From positions 62,001-126,000 of the forward strand of contig CAVQTE010000008.1 in NCBI GenBank assembly GCA_963716235.1: a stretch of DNA of 64,000 nucleotides, given 5' to 3'. A model generated the notes under the pieces. It searched no databases, was not told the origin of the DNA, and saw nothing but the letters and a program-made list of their open reading frames with translations. The position numbers and the translations under genes were made by a program. The stretch is from Sva-07 sp963716235 (GTDB lineage: Bacteria; Actinomycetota; Acidimicrobiia; Acidimicrobiales; Ilumatobacteraceae). Below are positions 48,409 through 58,240 of the stretch, one piece after another (the stretch's first letter is position 1; every line of letters begins with the position of its first letter).

Positions 48409-50684
48409 CAGATGAGCTCCGGGGTGGGTACGGGGATGATGAATCGGCCGCCTCGAGCAGCGTAGTCGGCTTGTTGCCTCATGATCTCGTCTGCGAAGTT
48501 CCAAGCGAGGAGCAACAGGACGTCGGGCGGATCGTCGACCAAGATGTCGGGTCCAACGATCGGCTGGTGGGTGCCGGGCATGAACCGACCGTGTTTGTGG
48601 ACGTTGCGATCAACGACATACGAAACGAGGTCAGTCGTGATTCCGGTCGCGTTCAGCATCGTCGCGCCCTTGGCCGCGGCGCCATATGCCGCGACGGTCT
48701 GTCCTTCGGACCGGAGCCCACGCAACATCTCGAGGAGATTGGATCGCAGGGCGTCGACCTTCAGGCCGAAGTCGGCATAGAATTCGAAGGTGTCTAGGCC
48801 GGCGGCTCGTTCGGCTGCCAGGCGTTCGACGACGTGAGGGCTCGGTTCGTCTGCATGGCCGATGTGCCACCGGTTCGTCCCACCGTGCAGGTCGGGGAAG
48901 TATTCGACGTGATTGAGGTGGAGCCCGTGGCGCTCGACGAGTGCCTTGATCGACAGGCACGAGTGGTAGAAGAAGTGCTCGTGATAGATCGTGTCAAACG
49001 CGCATCGATCGATCAGATCCCACACGCTCGGGTTCTCGACGGTGATGACGCCGTCCAAGGCCAGTAGATGAGCCATGCCGGCGACGAAGTCGTTCGGGTC
49101 CGGGATGTGCGCGAGCACGTTGTTGGCGATGATCACATCTGCCGGTTTCGCCTCCGAGCGCAAACGCTGGGCGGCTTCGAGGCCGAAGAACTCCTCCCGA
49201 GTGGGCACTCCGAGTTCGCGCGCCGCGCGTGCCTGGTCCGGCGCCGGATCGAACCCTATCACAGGGACACCTTCGTCGACGAAGTTCTTCAGGAGGTAGC
49301 CGTCGTTGCTGGCCAACTCGACGACCAGTGAGTCGGGCCCCAGCCCCTGCGACTCGATGAGACCGAGGGCGTGATCGCGGCTGTGTCGGAGCAGGTGGTC
49401 GGAGAACGACGAGAAATACAAGTAGTTGTCGACGAAGAGAATTTCCGGTTCGACGTCCTCGGTGATCTGAACGAGTGAACACACGCCGCAGAACGCGACG
49501 GCCAGTGGGTACCGACCCTCGCTGTCGGGGTTCGCCACCACGTCGGCCGTGACGATGGCATCGGCGAGCGGGGTCTCGCCGAGATCGAGGAACTGATCGA
49601 GCCCGGTCGACCCGCAGCCGCGACATGCGGAGATGGTCGTCACGATCGAGGCAACCTGTGGGTCGGTCCAGCGAAGATCATTCGAGATGGGCCCGCTGTC
49701 GATGTTCTCTTGGAGCTTGCGCAGACGCATGTACTGGGGCCCTTCGAGGTCCTCGATGGTCAGGCCGTTGGTGATCATTGCGTCCATCAGCGACTTGGCG
49801 CCTGCACGAACGCTCCACCTTGGCTTCGCCTCCGGAAAGCGATCGGCAAGCTTGTCGCAGTTCACGCGGTAGTTCCGGAGATCGTTGAATGCTTCGTCCG
49901 ACATCGAGACCTCGGCGCCCGTCACCTCGCCGACGATCTCCGCAACGTCACTGATCCGATAGTTCTCCTCGGTGTCGCCGACGTTGAAGGCCTCATCGTG
50001 GACGAGCTCGGCGTCTGCTTCCATGAGGACGCAGAACGCACGTGAGATGTCCTCGATGTGGACCAGTGGCCGCCATGACGAGCCGTCACTCTTGAGGAAG
50101 ACGCTCCCCGTCGTCACGGCGAAGCCGGTGAGGTTGTTGACCACGAGATCGCCGCGCAGGCGTTCGGAGACCCCGTAGGCAGTGGCATTGCGAAGGTAAG
50201 TGGGGGTGAAGTGATCATCGGCGAGCTCGTGGAGGTCACGTTCGACGAACACCTTCGACTCACCGTACGGCGTGACCGGGAGGAACTCCGCAGACTCGTC
50301 GAGGAAGTCGTCGCCGTGCGCGCCGTAGGTTGAGCACGACGACGAGAACAGGAACCGTTCGACCCCCGCGGTCTTGGCCAGCTCGGCAAGTCTTGTCGAG
50401 GCGCGATGGTTGACCTCATAGGTCGCCTCAGGGTTGAGATCGCCGGCTGGATCGTTGCTCATGCCCGCCAGGTGGATGACGGCATCGACATCGGCGAAGT
50501 GTTCGGGCCTGGCGTCGCGGATGTCGATCCGCAACGTAGCGTCCGGATGCGACAGCCGGTCGCCGAACACACACGGCTCGAACAGCATGCTGTCCATGCC
50601 GATCACGTCGTGGCCGCGTGACTGCAGCATGGGGACAAGGACGGTACCGATGTATCCGTCGTGCCCAGTGACGAGAACCTTCAT
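48408..50684 (-). CDS. Fusion: nucleotide-sugar epimerase/reductase plus C-methyltransferase
   Basis: 758 residues from ATG 50684 (GGAAGG seven bases upstream). Residues 1 to about 345 are an extended SDR: TGHDGYIG, AVIHLAGMSNDPAGDLNPE, SSSCSTYG and the YGESK catalytic pair. From about 380 comes a complete sugar C-methyltransferase: zinc motif SACRGCGSTGLD and FCGVCSLVQ, LVVELASNDGYLLKN, IYHEHFFYHSCLSI with the full YHEH, and VAAYGAAAKGATMLN. The joint lies in a charged linker near 340-375. Such enzymes normally come from separate genes. It probably performs two consecutive steps of one branched deoxysugar. Confidence 0.85.
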   Translation of the reverse strand: MKVLVTGHDGYIGTVLVPMLQSRGHDVIGMDSMLFEPCVFGDRLSHPDATLRIDIRDARPEHFADVDAVIHLAGMSNDPAGDLNPEATYEVNHRASTRLAELAKTAGVERFLFSSSCSTYGAHGDDFLDESAEFLPVTPYGESKVFVERDLHELADDHFTPTYLRNATAYGVSERLRGDLVVNNLTGFAVTTGSVFLKSDGSSWRPLVHIEDISRAFCVLMEADAELVHDEAFNVGDTEENYRISDVAEIVGEVTGAEVSMSDEAFNDLRNYRVNCDKLADRFPEAKPRWSVRAGAKSLMDAMITNGLTIEDLEGPQYMRLRKLQENIDSGPISNDLRWTDPQVASIVTTISACRGCGSTGLDQFLDLGETPLADAIVTADVVANPDSEGRYPLAVAFCGVCSLVQITEDVEPEILFVDNYLYFSSFSDHLLRHSRDHALGLIESQGLGPDSLVVELASNDGYLLKNFVDEGVPVIGFDPAPDQARAARELGVPTREEFFGLEAAQRLRSEAKPADVIIANNVLAHIPDPNDFVAGMAHLLALDGVITVENPSVWDLIDRCAFDTIYHEHFFYHSCLSIKALVERHGLHLNHVEYFPDLHGGTNRWHIGHADEPSPHVVERLAAERAAGLDTFEFYADFGLKVDALRSNLLEMLRGLRSEGQTVAAYGAAAKGATMLNATGITTDLVSYVVDRNVHKHGRFMPGTHQPIVGPDILVDDPPDVLLLLAWNFADEIMRQQADYAARGGRFIIPVPTPELI

Positions 50685-51118
50685 GACATCACCTTCCATC
50701 GGGCGCCACCGGTCTCCCAGAGCCATTCCCGCATCATCGTGTCTCGTATCGTGTCGTCGTCGTCAATGCAATCCACGATCTCGGCCTCCATCACGAAGAA
50801 TGCGCCGTTGAAACCGCCTTTGGCGGCCTGCGGCTTCTCGGTCATATCGATGATCTGATGACCGTCGATTTCGGTGCGTTCGTGTCGCGGCGGAGGGTGG
50901 ACGGCGGTCAGCATTGAGTTCTTCACATAACGCTTGCGGAATGCGAGCAGGTCATGGAGTTCGCCGGTCGAAACACCGTCTCCCGGGAGATCATTAAACG
51001 TGCTCGGCCCGAGACGGGGGTCGGGCGCTTGATCGTGTCGGATCTCGACCATCGGCTTGATCGTTGTCTCCTCGGAGAGCTGGCCTCCCAGTCCGCTGGC
51101 CAGGATTCCTGCCTTCAC
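50681..51118 (-). pseudogene. Decayed glucose-1-phosphate cytidylyltransferase
   Basis: From GTG 51118 the frame begins KAGILASGLGGQLSEETTIK and PMVEI, the nucleotidyltransferase start of RfbF-type enzymes (normally AVILAGGLGTRISEET). The catalytic middle is missing: the frame jumps to MLTAVHPPPRHERTEIDG, MTEKPQAAKGGFNGAFFVM and EAEIVDCIDDDDTI, which correspond to the family's later part, and the C-terminus is absent. About 145 residues remain of about 255. Its last bases overlap the fusion gene start. It suggests the cassette once used a CDP-glucose-derived sugar. Confidence 0.7.
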
Positions 51119-51651
51119 GAATTCCTGCTCCGTGTTCCGCTCATCGGTAGCCGATGGACCGGTCGCGGCCAACTCGCCGTCACACACGCGCAGAGGGTCA
51201 AGGTCCCGATTGAGGGGTGCGTGAATGGTGTCTTGGCAACTGCCCTCGCCTCCTTCGTTCTCGTTAATCTGGGTCTTCCGGGAGTGTTCGTCTTCTGCCC
51301 GCTCACGTAGCCTTTCCTCCTCACAGGTGGCGAGGGAACCATGCGTCCTGAGACTCCACCCGCCGGGCATCCGTCACGGTGACATTCATCGCCGTCCGGC
51401 GCAAGAGGCGGAAGATCAAGATCATGCGACTTTCGCCACACTCAGTGACGATCCCATGACGGAGGCCGGGTCGTGGCTGCTCTTTCCGTCTCCGAGCCGG
51501 AATAGCGGCGTCGTTTAGCCGACGAGGTGATTTGGATCACGGCGTCGGCGCGACGACATGATGACGCACGCCGAACGGGAGTGCAGCGGTCGTCGCGGCG
51601 TTATGGTCGCGCTATGGACTGGCATCGCGATCTTGGCACGGGCCAACGTCG
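51119..51651. other. Intergenic region upstream of the branched-sugar cassette, nothing recognised
   Basis: About 530 bases between the leftward cassette and the rightward NUDIX gene. The pseudogene frame continues open on the minus strand to about 51370 (SRKTQINENEGGEGSCQD) without recognisable similarity. Lower GC than its surroundings in places. No RNA gene or repeat was recognised. Confidence 0.4.
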
Positions 51652-52227
51652 ATGACCGACCGACGAGACGGTGAGTGGGTCACGCATTCCACACTTCGAG
51701 AGGTGTACTCGAGTTGGTGGATGACGCTGCGAATCGATGACGTCGAAAAGCCGGACGGGACTCATACCGAGCACGAGGTCGTTCGCGGGCCCGATGCCGC
51801 CGGCATGGTCGTCTGCAACGAGCGGCGTGGCATCCTCATGATCTGGCGCCATCGGTTCATGCCTGACACGTGGGGCTGGGAGATTCCCGGTGGGGCAATC
51901 GATCAAGGCGAGACACCCGAGCAAGCGGCGCGACGCGAATGCGAAGAGGAGACCGGTTGGTCGGTGAGGGGAGGGGTGCAACATCTCAGCACCCATCATC
52001 CGTCAGTGGGCCTCGTGAATCAGACCTTCCATTTGTTCTCAGCGGCAGCCGCCGAGTACCTCGGCGGGCCAACCGACCTCAATGAGGCTGCTCGCGTCGA
52101 GTGGAGGCCGCTTGAGCAGGTTGCGCAAGATCTCAGAAGCGGTGCCATCAGCGACGCCTTCAGTCAACTCGGTGTGGCGCTCATCCTGGGCGTGTCCGGC
52201 CACGGTCACCTCCTTGCACGTAGCTAG
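51652..52227 (+). CDS. NUDIX hydrolase, ADP-ribose pyrophosphatase-like
   Basis: 191 residues from ATG 51652. The complete Nudix box starts at GGAIDQGETPEQAARR and continues ECEEETGW, satisfying GX5EX7REUXEEXGU. The preceding strand ILMIWRHRFMPDTWGWEIPGG and the N-terminal EHEVVRGPDAAGMVV resemble ADP-ribose/nucleoside-diphosphate-sugar pyrophosphatases. A sugar-nucleotide substrate would suit the neighbourhood, but that is inference. It stands alone between the cassette and the mobile-element region. Confidence 0.85.
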   Translation: MTDRRDGEWVTHSTLREVYSSWWMTLRIDDVEKPDGTHTEHEVVRGPDAAGMVVCNERRGILMIWRHRFMPDTWGWEIPGGAIDQGETPEQAARRECEEETGWSVRGGVQHLSTHHPSVGLVNQTFHLFSAAAAEYLGGPTDLNEAARVEWRPLEQVAQDLRSGAISDAFSQLGVALILGVSGHGHLLARS

Positions 52228-52338
52228 ACGAGTAGTTCCAAGGGATTCGCGCGCTCCACGCGATTGTCCACGACTTCGGTGACGAGCGTGTCCATGATCA
52301 GGGGGCTTGAACAAACCCTGATCCTGGAGGAACAGGGT

Positions 52339-53020
52339 ATGAACCCTGACCTGGACACCCTCGCGACCCGACTCTACGTCACGATCGATGATCTCTTGAT
52401 CGAACACCCACAGTGGGCGCCGGAACGGCCAACGATCGGGATCACCCCGAAGCTCACCGACGCCGAACTCCTCACCCTGGCCGTGCTGCACGCACTGCTC
52501 GGCTGCACTTCCGAAACACGCTTCAACCGACACGCCCACGCCCATCTCCGCCCCTGGTTCCCCTACCTGCCCGACCGTCCCGGCTACAACAAACGACTCC
52601 GCCACTCAGGCGAACTCTTCCAACACGTCATCGCATCGCTCGCCTGTGCCTGCCCGTCATGGAACGACGACCTCTGGCTCGTGGACTCCACCCCCGTCGA
52701 GTGCGGCCGCTCACGTGAGACAGTGAACCGATCCGATCTCGCCGGATGGGCCACCTACGGCCACTGCGCCTCGCACTCGAGGTTCTTCTGGGGCTTGCGC
52801 CTCCACCTGATCATCAAACCGTCCGGACTTCCCTTCGCGTACACGCTCGCTTGGCGCGAAGACCAACGAACCGCGACACCACGCTCGACATGATCGCTCT
52901 CAACCCCGAACTCCACCGGCCCGGCCAGATCCTGAAGGGGGACAAGGGCTACCGGTGCGCCAGCTTCGCAACTGAACTCGCCGCTGCTGGCATCACGATC
53001 ATTCGTCCCACGGTCGGTTC
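52339..53020 (+). pseudogene. IS982/IS4-like DDE transposase, frameshifted and 3'-truncated
   Basis: From ATG 52339: LTDAELLTLAVLHALLGCTSE, RHAHAHLRPWFPYLPDRPGY, then the DDE core DDLWLVDSTPVECGRSRETV and SHSRFFWGLRLHLIIK. After FAYTLA at about 52855 two small indels are needed to continue as RDTTLDMIALNPELHRPGQ and LKGDKGYRCASFATELAA; the sequence then loses similarity near IIRPT (about 53010), 90 bases before an IS3 end. The C-terminal fifth is missing. A GATCAGGG/CCCTGATC hairpin (52296-52323) precedes the start. Non-functional. Confidence 0.8.
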
Positions 53021-53076
53021 CGAGCAACTGATTCGCCCTGGGTCTGTTGGAGGCTCTCGTGTGCGCCGGGCTACAA

Positions 53077-53958
53077 TCACAGCAAGTGCTTCGGTGTCTT
53101 GAGGGGGGACCCGTTTGGTGGTCCAGTCGCTATGCGGCTTGGGGTTGGTGGATCGTGGTCCAGCTGTAGGGCGAACTCGGTGGGGGTGAGGTCGCCGTGG
53201 GCGGAGTGGGGTCGGTTGGTGTTGTAGTCGAGCCGCCAGTCTTCGATGATCACGCGGGCTTCGAGCAGGGAGTCGAAGCGCCAGGAGTTGAGGAGCTCGT
53301 CGCGGAGTCGGCCGTTGAAGGACTCGATCCAGGCGTTCTGCCATGGGCTGCCGGGGTCGATGAACAGCGAAGCCGGTGCTGGTTGAAGCGGCACCAGTCC
53401 GCGATGGCGTGGGCGACGAACTCGGGACCATTATCGAAGCGCACGTACACCGGCGCGCCACGTTCGAGGACGAGGCGGTCGAGGACGGCGACGACATGGT
53501 CGGCGTCGATGCGAGCGGTCGATCTCGATCGCCAGGGCTTCGCGGGTGAACTCGTCGATCACGTTCAACATCTTGAGGGTGCGGCCGTCGGCGGTGGTGT
53601 CGAACTGGAAATCCATCGCCCACATCACGTTCGGTCGGATCGGGCACATCGCCCCGACCGGGACGCCGATCCCGGTGAGGCGCTTCTTGCGGCGCCGTTG
53701 CGGCACACGCAGGCCTTCGTCGCGCCACAGGCGGCGGATCCGTTTGTCGTTCACCGCTCCGGCCTGCACGGCGGGCCGTCTTCGCGGCACGCCGCCACCC
53801 CCAGCGGGGCCGGTCGGTGGAGAACTCGCGCAGCCAGGCGCGCAGCTCGGCCTCCTGAGCGGCACCGGTGGCGCGAGGCGTTGGGTGGAGCGGTGGATGC
53901 CGACCACGGTGCAGGCCCGTCGTTCTGAGACCCCGAACCGGGCGCGCAGCATCGTCAC
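53077..53958 (-). pseudogene. IS3 transposase OrfB, several frameshifts
   Basis: Integrase-type transposase in pieces of different frames: MLRARFGVSERRACTVVGIHR, VNDKRIRRLWRDEGLRVPQR, then RPNVMWAMDFQFDTTADGR and VIDEFTREALAIEIDRS (first catalytic Asp), VRFDNGPEFVAHAI (second Asp), and NAWIESFNGRLRDELLN with the Glu, ending RPHSAHGDLTPTEFA. At least three shifts are required (about 53400-53860). The last codons read out past the left inverted repeat to 53077. Catalytic residues survive, but the gene is broken. Confidence 0.85.
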
Positions 53959-54347
53959 TGCTGCTGCGCTTGCGGTTCGGGGTCAGAAATTTCCCGGCGA
54001 GATCTCCTTGAGCATGTCGATGTCGAGGGCCTGGTTCGCGACCAGCTTCTTCAACCGGGCGTTCTCGGCCTCGAGTTCCTTGAGCCGCTTCGCGTCGGAG
54101 GCCTTCATGCCGCCGTACTGGGCGACCCAGCGATGCCACGTCGACTCGGCGATCTCGAGATGCCGGCACACCTCGTCGAGTTCTTGGCCCGACGCGAGAG
54201 CTTGTTGCCCTCGGCGAGCTTGCGGATGATCTGATCCGGCGTGTGCCGCCGGCGCTTGTTCGATGTCATGTCGTTGCTGATTCTTCCTGCCCGGAAACGG
54301 GCAACAGAGTCGCACAACAACTGGACCACTACGAGGGGCTCACCTCA
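53100..54347 (-). mobile_element. Degenerate IS3-family insertion sequence
   Basis: About 1.25 kb bounded by imperfect inverted repeats: the left end begins TGAGGGGGGACCC and the right end, reverse-complemented, TGAGGTGAGCCCC, both reaching GTGGTCCAGT about 18 bases in. OrfA and OrfB remnants fill it. No target duplication was found. It lies against the truncated IS982 gene and may have caused or followed that truncation. Confidence 0.75.
53983..54269 (-). pseudogene. IS3 OrfA (helix-turn-helix), frameshifted
   Basis: Starts at ATG 54269 with SNKRRRHTPDQIIRKLAEGN; after the frame change at about 54200 it continues ASGQELDEVCRHLEIAEST, HRWVAQYGGMKASDAKRLKE and a leucine-zipper-like LEAENARLKKLVANQALDI. 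Normal OrfA domain order otherwise. The single indel separates the helix-turn-helix from the zipper. Confidence 0.8.
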
Positions 54348-54649
54348 GGTGAGCGAGAGGTCGATGTTGATCGGAACCGAATGCACTTCTTACTTGCGTC
54401 TCTCCCTCGGACGCAGTCTGAACCAGGGGCGCAATGGAAATCAGTGCGAAGCGTCTGCTTCCGAGCTGAGAGCACGTTGAGAGCGGCGATGACCGAAAGA
54501 AGTACCTTCTGGTCGCGGTAGCGTGGGTGATACTTTGAGCACGGGGTTACATTGTACGGCCCTATCGATTCCCGAAGCGTCCAAGGGAGCTACGTCGGCA
54601 TCAGGGGCGAGAAGTCTCGTGAGATTTCTTCTCTAGGTCTGGCGACGTC
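54348..54649. other. Non-coding or decayed stretch after the IS3 remnant
   Basis: About 300 bases with no recognisable frame, repeat or RNA. Base composition is slightly less GC-rich than that of the housekeeping block. Confidence 0.35.
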
Positions 54650-55766
54650 GTGCTTGGCTGTCGGACGTCCGTCAAAGCTGCGTCGCGCCGTCGCGAACGA
54701 GCGCACGTCGTGCTGGTGCCGGCGTGTGCCTCGGGACCGAGCGATCTAGGCAGCGAGCCCAGTGACGCGTGGATGTTGGGCATTCCGTCACTGCGACGCC
54801 GAACTCGTCGGCTGACCCGAGTGACATCACCGAAGTCAAGTCCGATTCGAGCGTGAGGTCGTCGACGACGATCCCCCTTCGGGAGCGGGTTGCTGCCTCG
54901 ATATCGCCACCGGGGATGTCGACGGTGACGGCGCCGTCGACATCATCATCGGCGCTGAGGATGCGGACTGGCTCAGCTGGTATTCGAATCCCCGAGCCGG
55001 GTCTCATCAGGCGGCATGGGTCCGCCGGCCAATCGGAAGCGGCGACTTCACCACCGACATCGAGGCACTGGACCTCGACGGTGATGGGGATCTCGACATC
55101 GTGGCGAGTTCGATCGACCGCAATGTGATCGAGTGGTGGGAACTACTTGGTGACCCCGCCAAGACTGATGGGTGGAAGCGACATGAGATCGGCCCTGATT
55201 TCGCGCACGATCTGGTCGTCGCCGACGTGGACGGCGATGGTGACGAAGACGTCGCCGCGTTTCACAAGGATGCGCAGCGGATCGACTGGTACGAGCAGCC
55301 CACGGATCTCACAGCCGAATGGACGCACCACGTCGTTGATGAGGTCGTGGGCGAAGGGCTCGCCGCCGCAGACGTGGACGGCGACGGTGACATCGACCTT
55401 GTTGCCGGGCCGGCGCTGTACGCCAATGTCAACGGTGACGGCGTGACATGGCGGCGGGAAGAGATCGTTCAGGACTGGCCGGACGAATCGCGGCCGGTGG
55501 TGGCCGACATCGACCAGGATGGTGTTCTCGACGTGGTGATGTCGGCGCCCGAATCAGAGGGCCGACTCTCCTGGTTTCGAGGGCCATCGTGGGACGAGCA
55601 CGTCGTCGACGACGATGCAGGATTCACACACAGTCTGGAAGTCGGTGATGTCGACCTCGACGGCAACCTCGACATCTTCGCTGGCGTCATGCATTTCGAC
55701 GGCTCGCACCAGATTCGCGTCCTTAGGCGACGGTGCCGCGTCATGGACACCACTCGTCATCGCTGA
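54650..55766 (+). pseudogene. FG-GAP/VCBS repeat protein, 5' part, frameshifted
   Basis: A large extracellular-type protein built of FG-GAP repeats. Readable blocks in order: a possible lipoprotein-like start (VVLVPACASGPSD, about 54708), DITEVKSD, then in another frame REVVDDDPP, LDIATGDVDGDGAVDIIIGA, ALDLDGDGDLDIVASS, VVADVDGDGDEDVAAF, AAADVDGDGDIDLVAG, VADIDQDGVLDVVMSA and VGDVDLDGNLDIFAG. The DxDxDG loops bind calcium in this family. Shifts are needed at about 54770, 54845 and 55725. The frame with most repeats is open from about 54821 to 55766. Confidence 0.75.
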
Positions 55767-57070
55767 CACCGGAACGCACAATGCTCGCCTGATCGATCTC
55801 GATTCGGACGGCCGGCTCGATATCGTCGGCAAGAATTTCGACGGGCCGAAGCGGGTCGAGATCTGGTGGAACCAAGAGCGCGCTGGCTGCTAATGACCCC
55901 ACCGTCGACGGCTCTGCGTCGACGCTGCTCGACGGGTTCAAGTATGTACTGGTCGACGATGATCGTGGGGAACTGGATGGGACGCCGTTCTTCGGGCTGG
56001 CTTTCGGGGATGTCGACGGAGACGATCGCGATGACATTGTGAGTGGCCAGTACGTCTATTCGAACCCAGGTGGTGATCTGACGTCAACCTGGCCCCGCGT
56101 CGACCTGGCAGAGTCGATCGACGAATCCGTCGACGCGATGCTGATCACCGATGTGGACGGTGATCGACACGTGGACGTGATCGCCACGGCGCTCCCCGAC
56201 GTCTGGTGGCTCGAGGCGACCAGCGACCCTGACGAGTGGAATGGTCGTGTCGTGGCGTCTGTGCCCCCGACAGGGCGGCCTAATGGCCAGGGCTATCGAC
56301 TTGGCGACTTGACCGGTGATGGAAAGGACGAGATCATCCTGTCGGGCGGGGAGTCTGAAGCCGAGGTCTGGTACGTCCAGATTCCCGAAGACCCCGAAGA
56401 GTCATGGCCGACCATCCGCATCACCGACACGGCGACCGATGAACAAGTCGGCGTCGGCGACATCGACGGAGACGGTCTGAACGATGTCGCTGCCGGCGAC
56501 ATGCACGACGGCGGGGCGTTCATCGTGTGGTTTGAGAACCCCGGCGATGGATCCGACGATTGGGTGCGACATCGGCTCGGCGAGTTCCCTGGTGAGTTCC
56601 CCGATCGCCTCGACTTGGCGGATTTCGATGGCGATGATCGCATTGACGTCGTCGTTACGGAGGAAGACGACGGCTCGTCACCCGATGCAGAGGTCGCGTG
56701 GTACCGCCAACCAGATGACCCGAAGTCGAACGACTGGGTCCGAGAGGTCATCGTCACGCAGTACACGACGAATGGGCTAGACGTGGCAGACCTCGATGGT
56801 GACGGAGACCCAGACCTGACAACCGGGGAGCACCGCGGCAGCAGGAGGGTCTCCGTCTGGGAGAACGAGGGAGCGGACGACGATGGAGTCGTCGCGTGGA
56901 TCGAGCATCCCGTCGACGAAGGCAAGGAGAGCCATCTCGGTGCTCGCGGTGGGACCTCGACGGCGATGGTGACCTGGAAATCGTCAGCATTGGATTCGAC
57001 GATTCCAAAGACCTCCATCTCTGGGTCAACGTCTGAGGTAGCTCGGCGTGGCGGAGCTACTAGCGTGTAA
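55767..57070 (+). pseudogene. FG-GAP/VCBS repeat protein, 3' part, frameshifted
   Basis: Continuation of the same gene. After the shift at about 55725 the text reads DTGTHNARLIDLDSDGRLDI and VEIWWN; a further shift at about 55870 leads to SALAANDPTVDG, LAFGDVDGDDRDDIVSGQYV, LITDVDGDRHVDVIATA, LGDLTGDGKDEIILSGG, VGDIDGDGLNDVAAGDM, LADFDGDDRIDVVVTEE and VADLDGDGDPDLTTGE. As read, the long frame runs to 57070, but a shift at about 56945 gives a better end, DLDGDGDLEIVSIGFDD with stop at 57034. Seven or more repeats survive, so decay is recent or partly due to sequence error. Confidence 0.75.
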
Positions 57071-57179
57071 CGTCGTGGATCGTTTCCGGAAGTGGTCGAG
57101 AGCTGCAGTGGCTCGAGGTCGGCGAGGCTTGAAATCGATACGGCGGAGATTCGGCGTCGTTATGGTGCGGAGCGGTCCC

Positions 57180-57822
57180 GCAGCAGGGTGACGAGTCTCG
57201 CTGCGATTCGCGAGTAGTGACTATCAGTCCGGATCCGTCGAGGTTCCGGTGCAGGCCGCCCTCTCGTCGCTCCTCTGTCCTGGTGACGTGTTCTTCGACG
57301 TCGGTGCAAACGTCGGATTCTTCTCCCTGGTGGCATCCCGATCAATCGGCAAGGAAGGATTGGTCCACGCTCTTGAGGCCCATGATGGCATCGCGTGCGG
57401 CAAGGGAGAATCTTCGGAGGAATCGTGTGGACGGAATGGTCATGAGCGTTGCGGTCGGCGACGTGGACGGGACCGCTGCGCTGCTCGTCGCGCGACATCC
57501 GGGCGGATCTACGATCGAGCCGTCGACGAGTGTCGATGCCCAACGAACCGTGTTCGTCGATCAGGTCACCATCGATACATTGGTTACGTCCGGACGGCTG
57601 CCGCCGCCCAATGTGGTCAAGATTGACGTCGAAGGTGCCGAACCGGCGGTGCTGCGAGGAATGTCGGAGACGCTTCGCGCGCATCGACCACGCTTGATCG
57701 TCGAGCTCGATGCTGCGGACGACGTGCAGTTGGATCAGTCGTACGCCGAAGTGCGGAACCAACTGGAGGAGTTCGGGTATCGGTGCGAACGCCTGACGGA
57801 CAGTTACACCGAGATCTCGTAG
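57180..57822 (+). pseudogene. FkbM-family SAM methyltransferase, frameshifted
   Basis: FkbM enzymes methylate sugar or polyketide hydroxyls and are common in polysaccharide loci. The first part reads SVEVPVQAALSSLL, PGDVFFDVGANVGFFSLVA (SAM motif) and GKEGLVHALEA; near 57385 the frame must change to read ARENLRRNRVDGMVMSVAVG and the family motif VVKIDVEGAEPAVLRGM, ending at 57822. Only one shift is seen and both halves are otherwise complete. The N-terminus before about 57180 is unclear. Confidence 0.75.
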
Positions 57823-57919
57823 AAGGTTCTTCATTTCATCGCCACTCCAGACTCTGTCTCCTCGTCGGAGCACGCCCCTCCCGATAACCGCACGCCCGAA
57901 CGGCTGGCGTGCCCCGGCA

Positions 57920-58230
57920 TCAGGCGGTCAAGAGTTCAGCGTTGATCCCGAACGAGTTGAGTATCTGCCTGATCTCCTCGAAGTAGTCCCGATTTATCAC
58001 GATCAAGACGTCGGGGCGGCTCGGCGACCAGCGATTCCGGAGTCTCGATGGATTGGCCAGTGCCCGCCACGTACATTCCTCACTTGCGCGGATTGACGTC
58101 GACTGCCGTCATGATCGTGCGGTCCACGTCGGCGACATTGAAGAACGTCACTCCCATGGAGCCGGTGCCCCAGATGACGACTCGACGGCCTGCCAGCGCG
58201 AGTTCGTCGAGCATCTGGATCGCGTCCCCT
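57920..58230 (-). pseudogene. C-terminal fragment of a fourth sugar C-methyltransferase
   Basis: Reverse strand reads MLDELALAGRRVVIWGTGS, MGVTFFNVADVDRT and MTAVDVNPRK, then TGA where the paralogue at 47-48 kb has the Trp of HKWGKF, then GMYVAGTGQSIETPESL; after a shift, DVLIVINRDYFEEIRQILNS and FGINAELLTA to a stop at 57920. It matches only the C-terminal domain of the intact copies. The rest is gone; an IS110 remnant begins ten bases away. Confidence 0.75.
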
Positions 58231-58240
58231 CTCTCCTATG

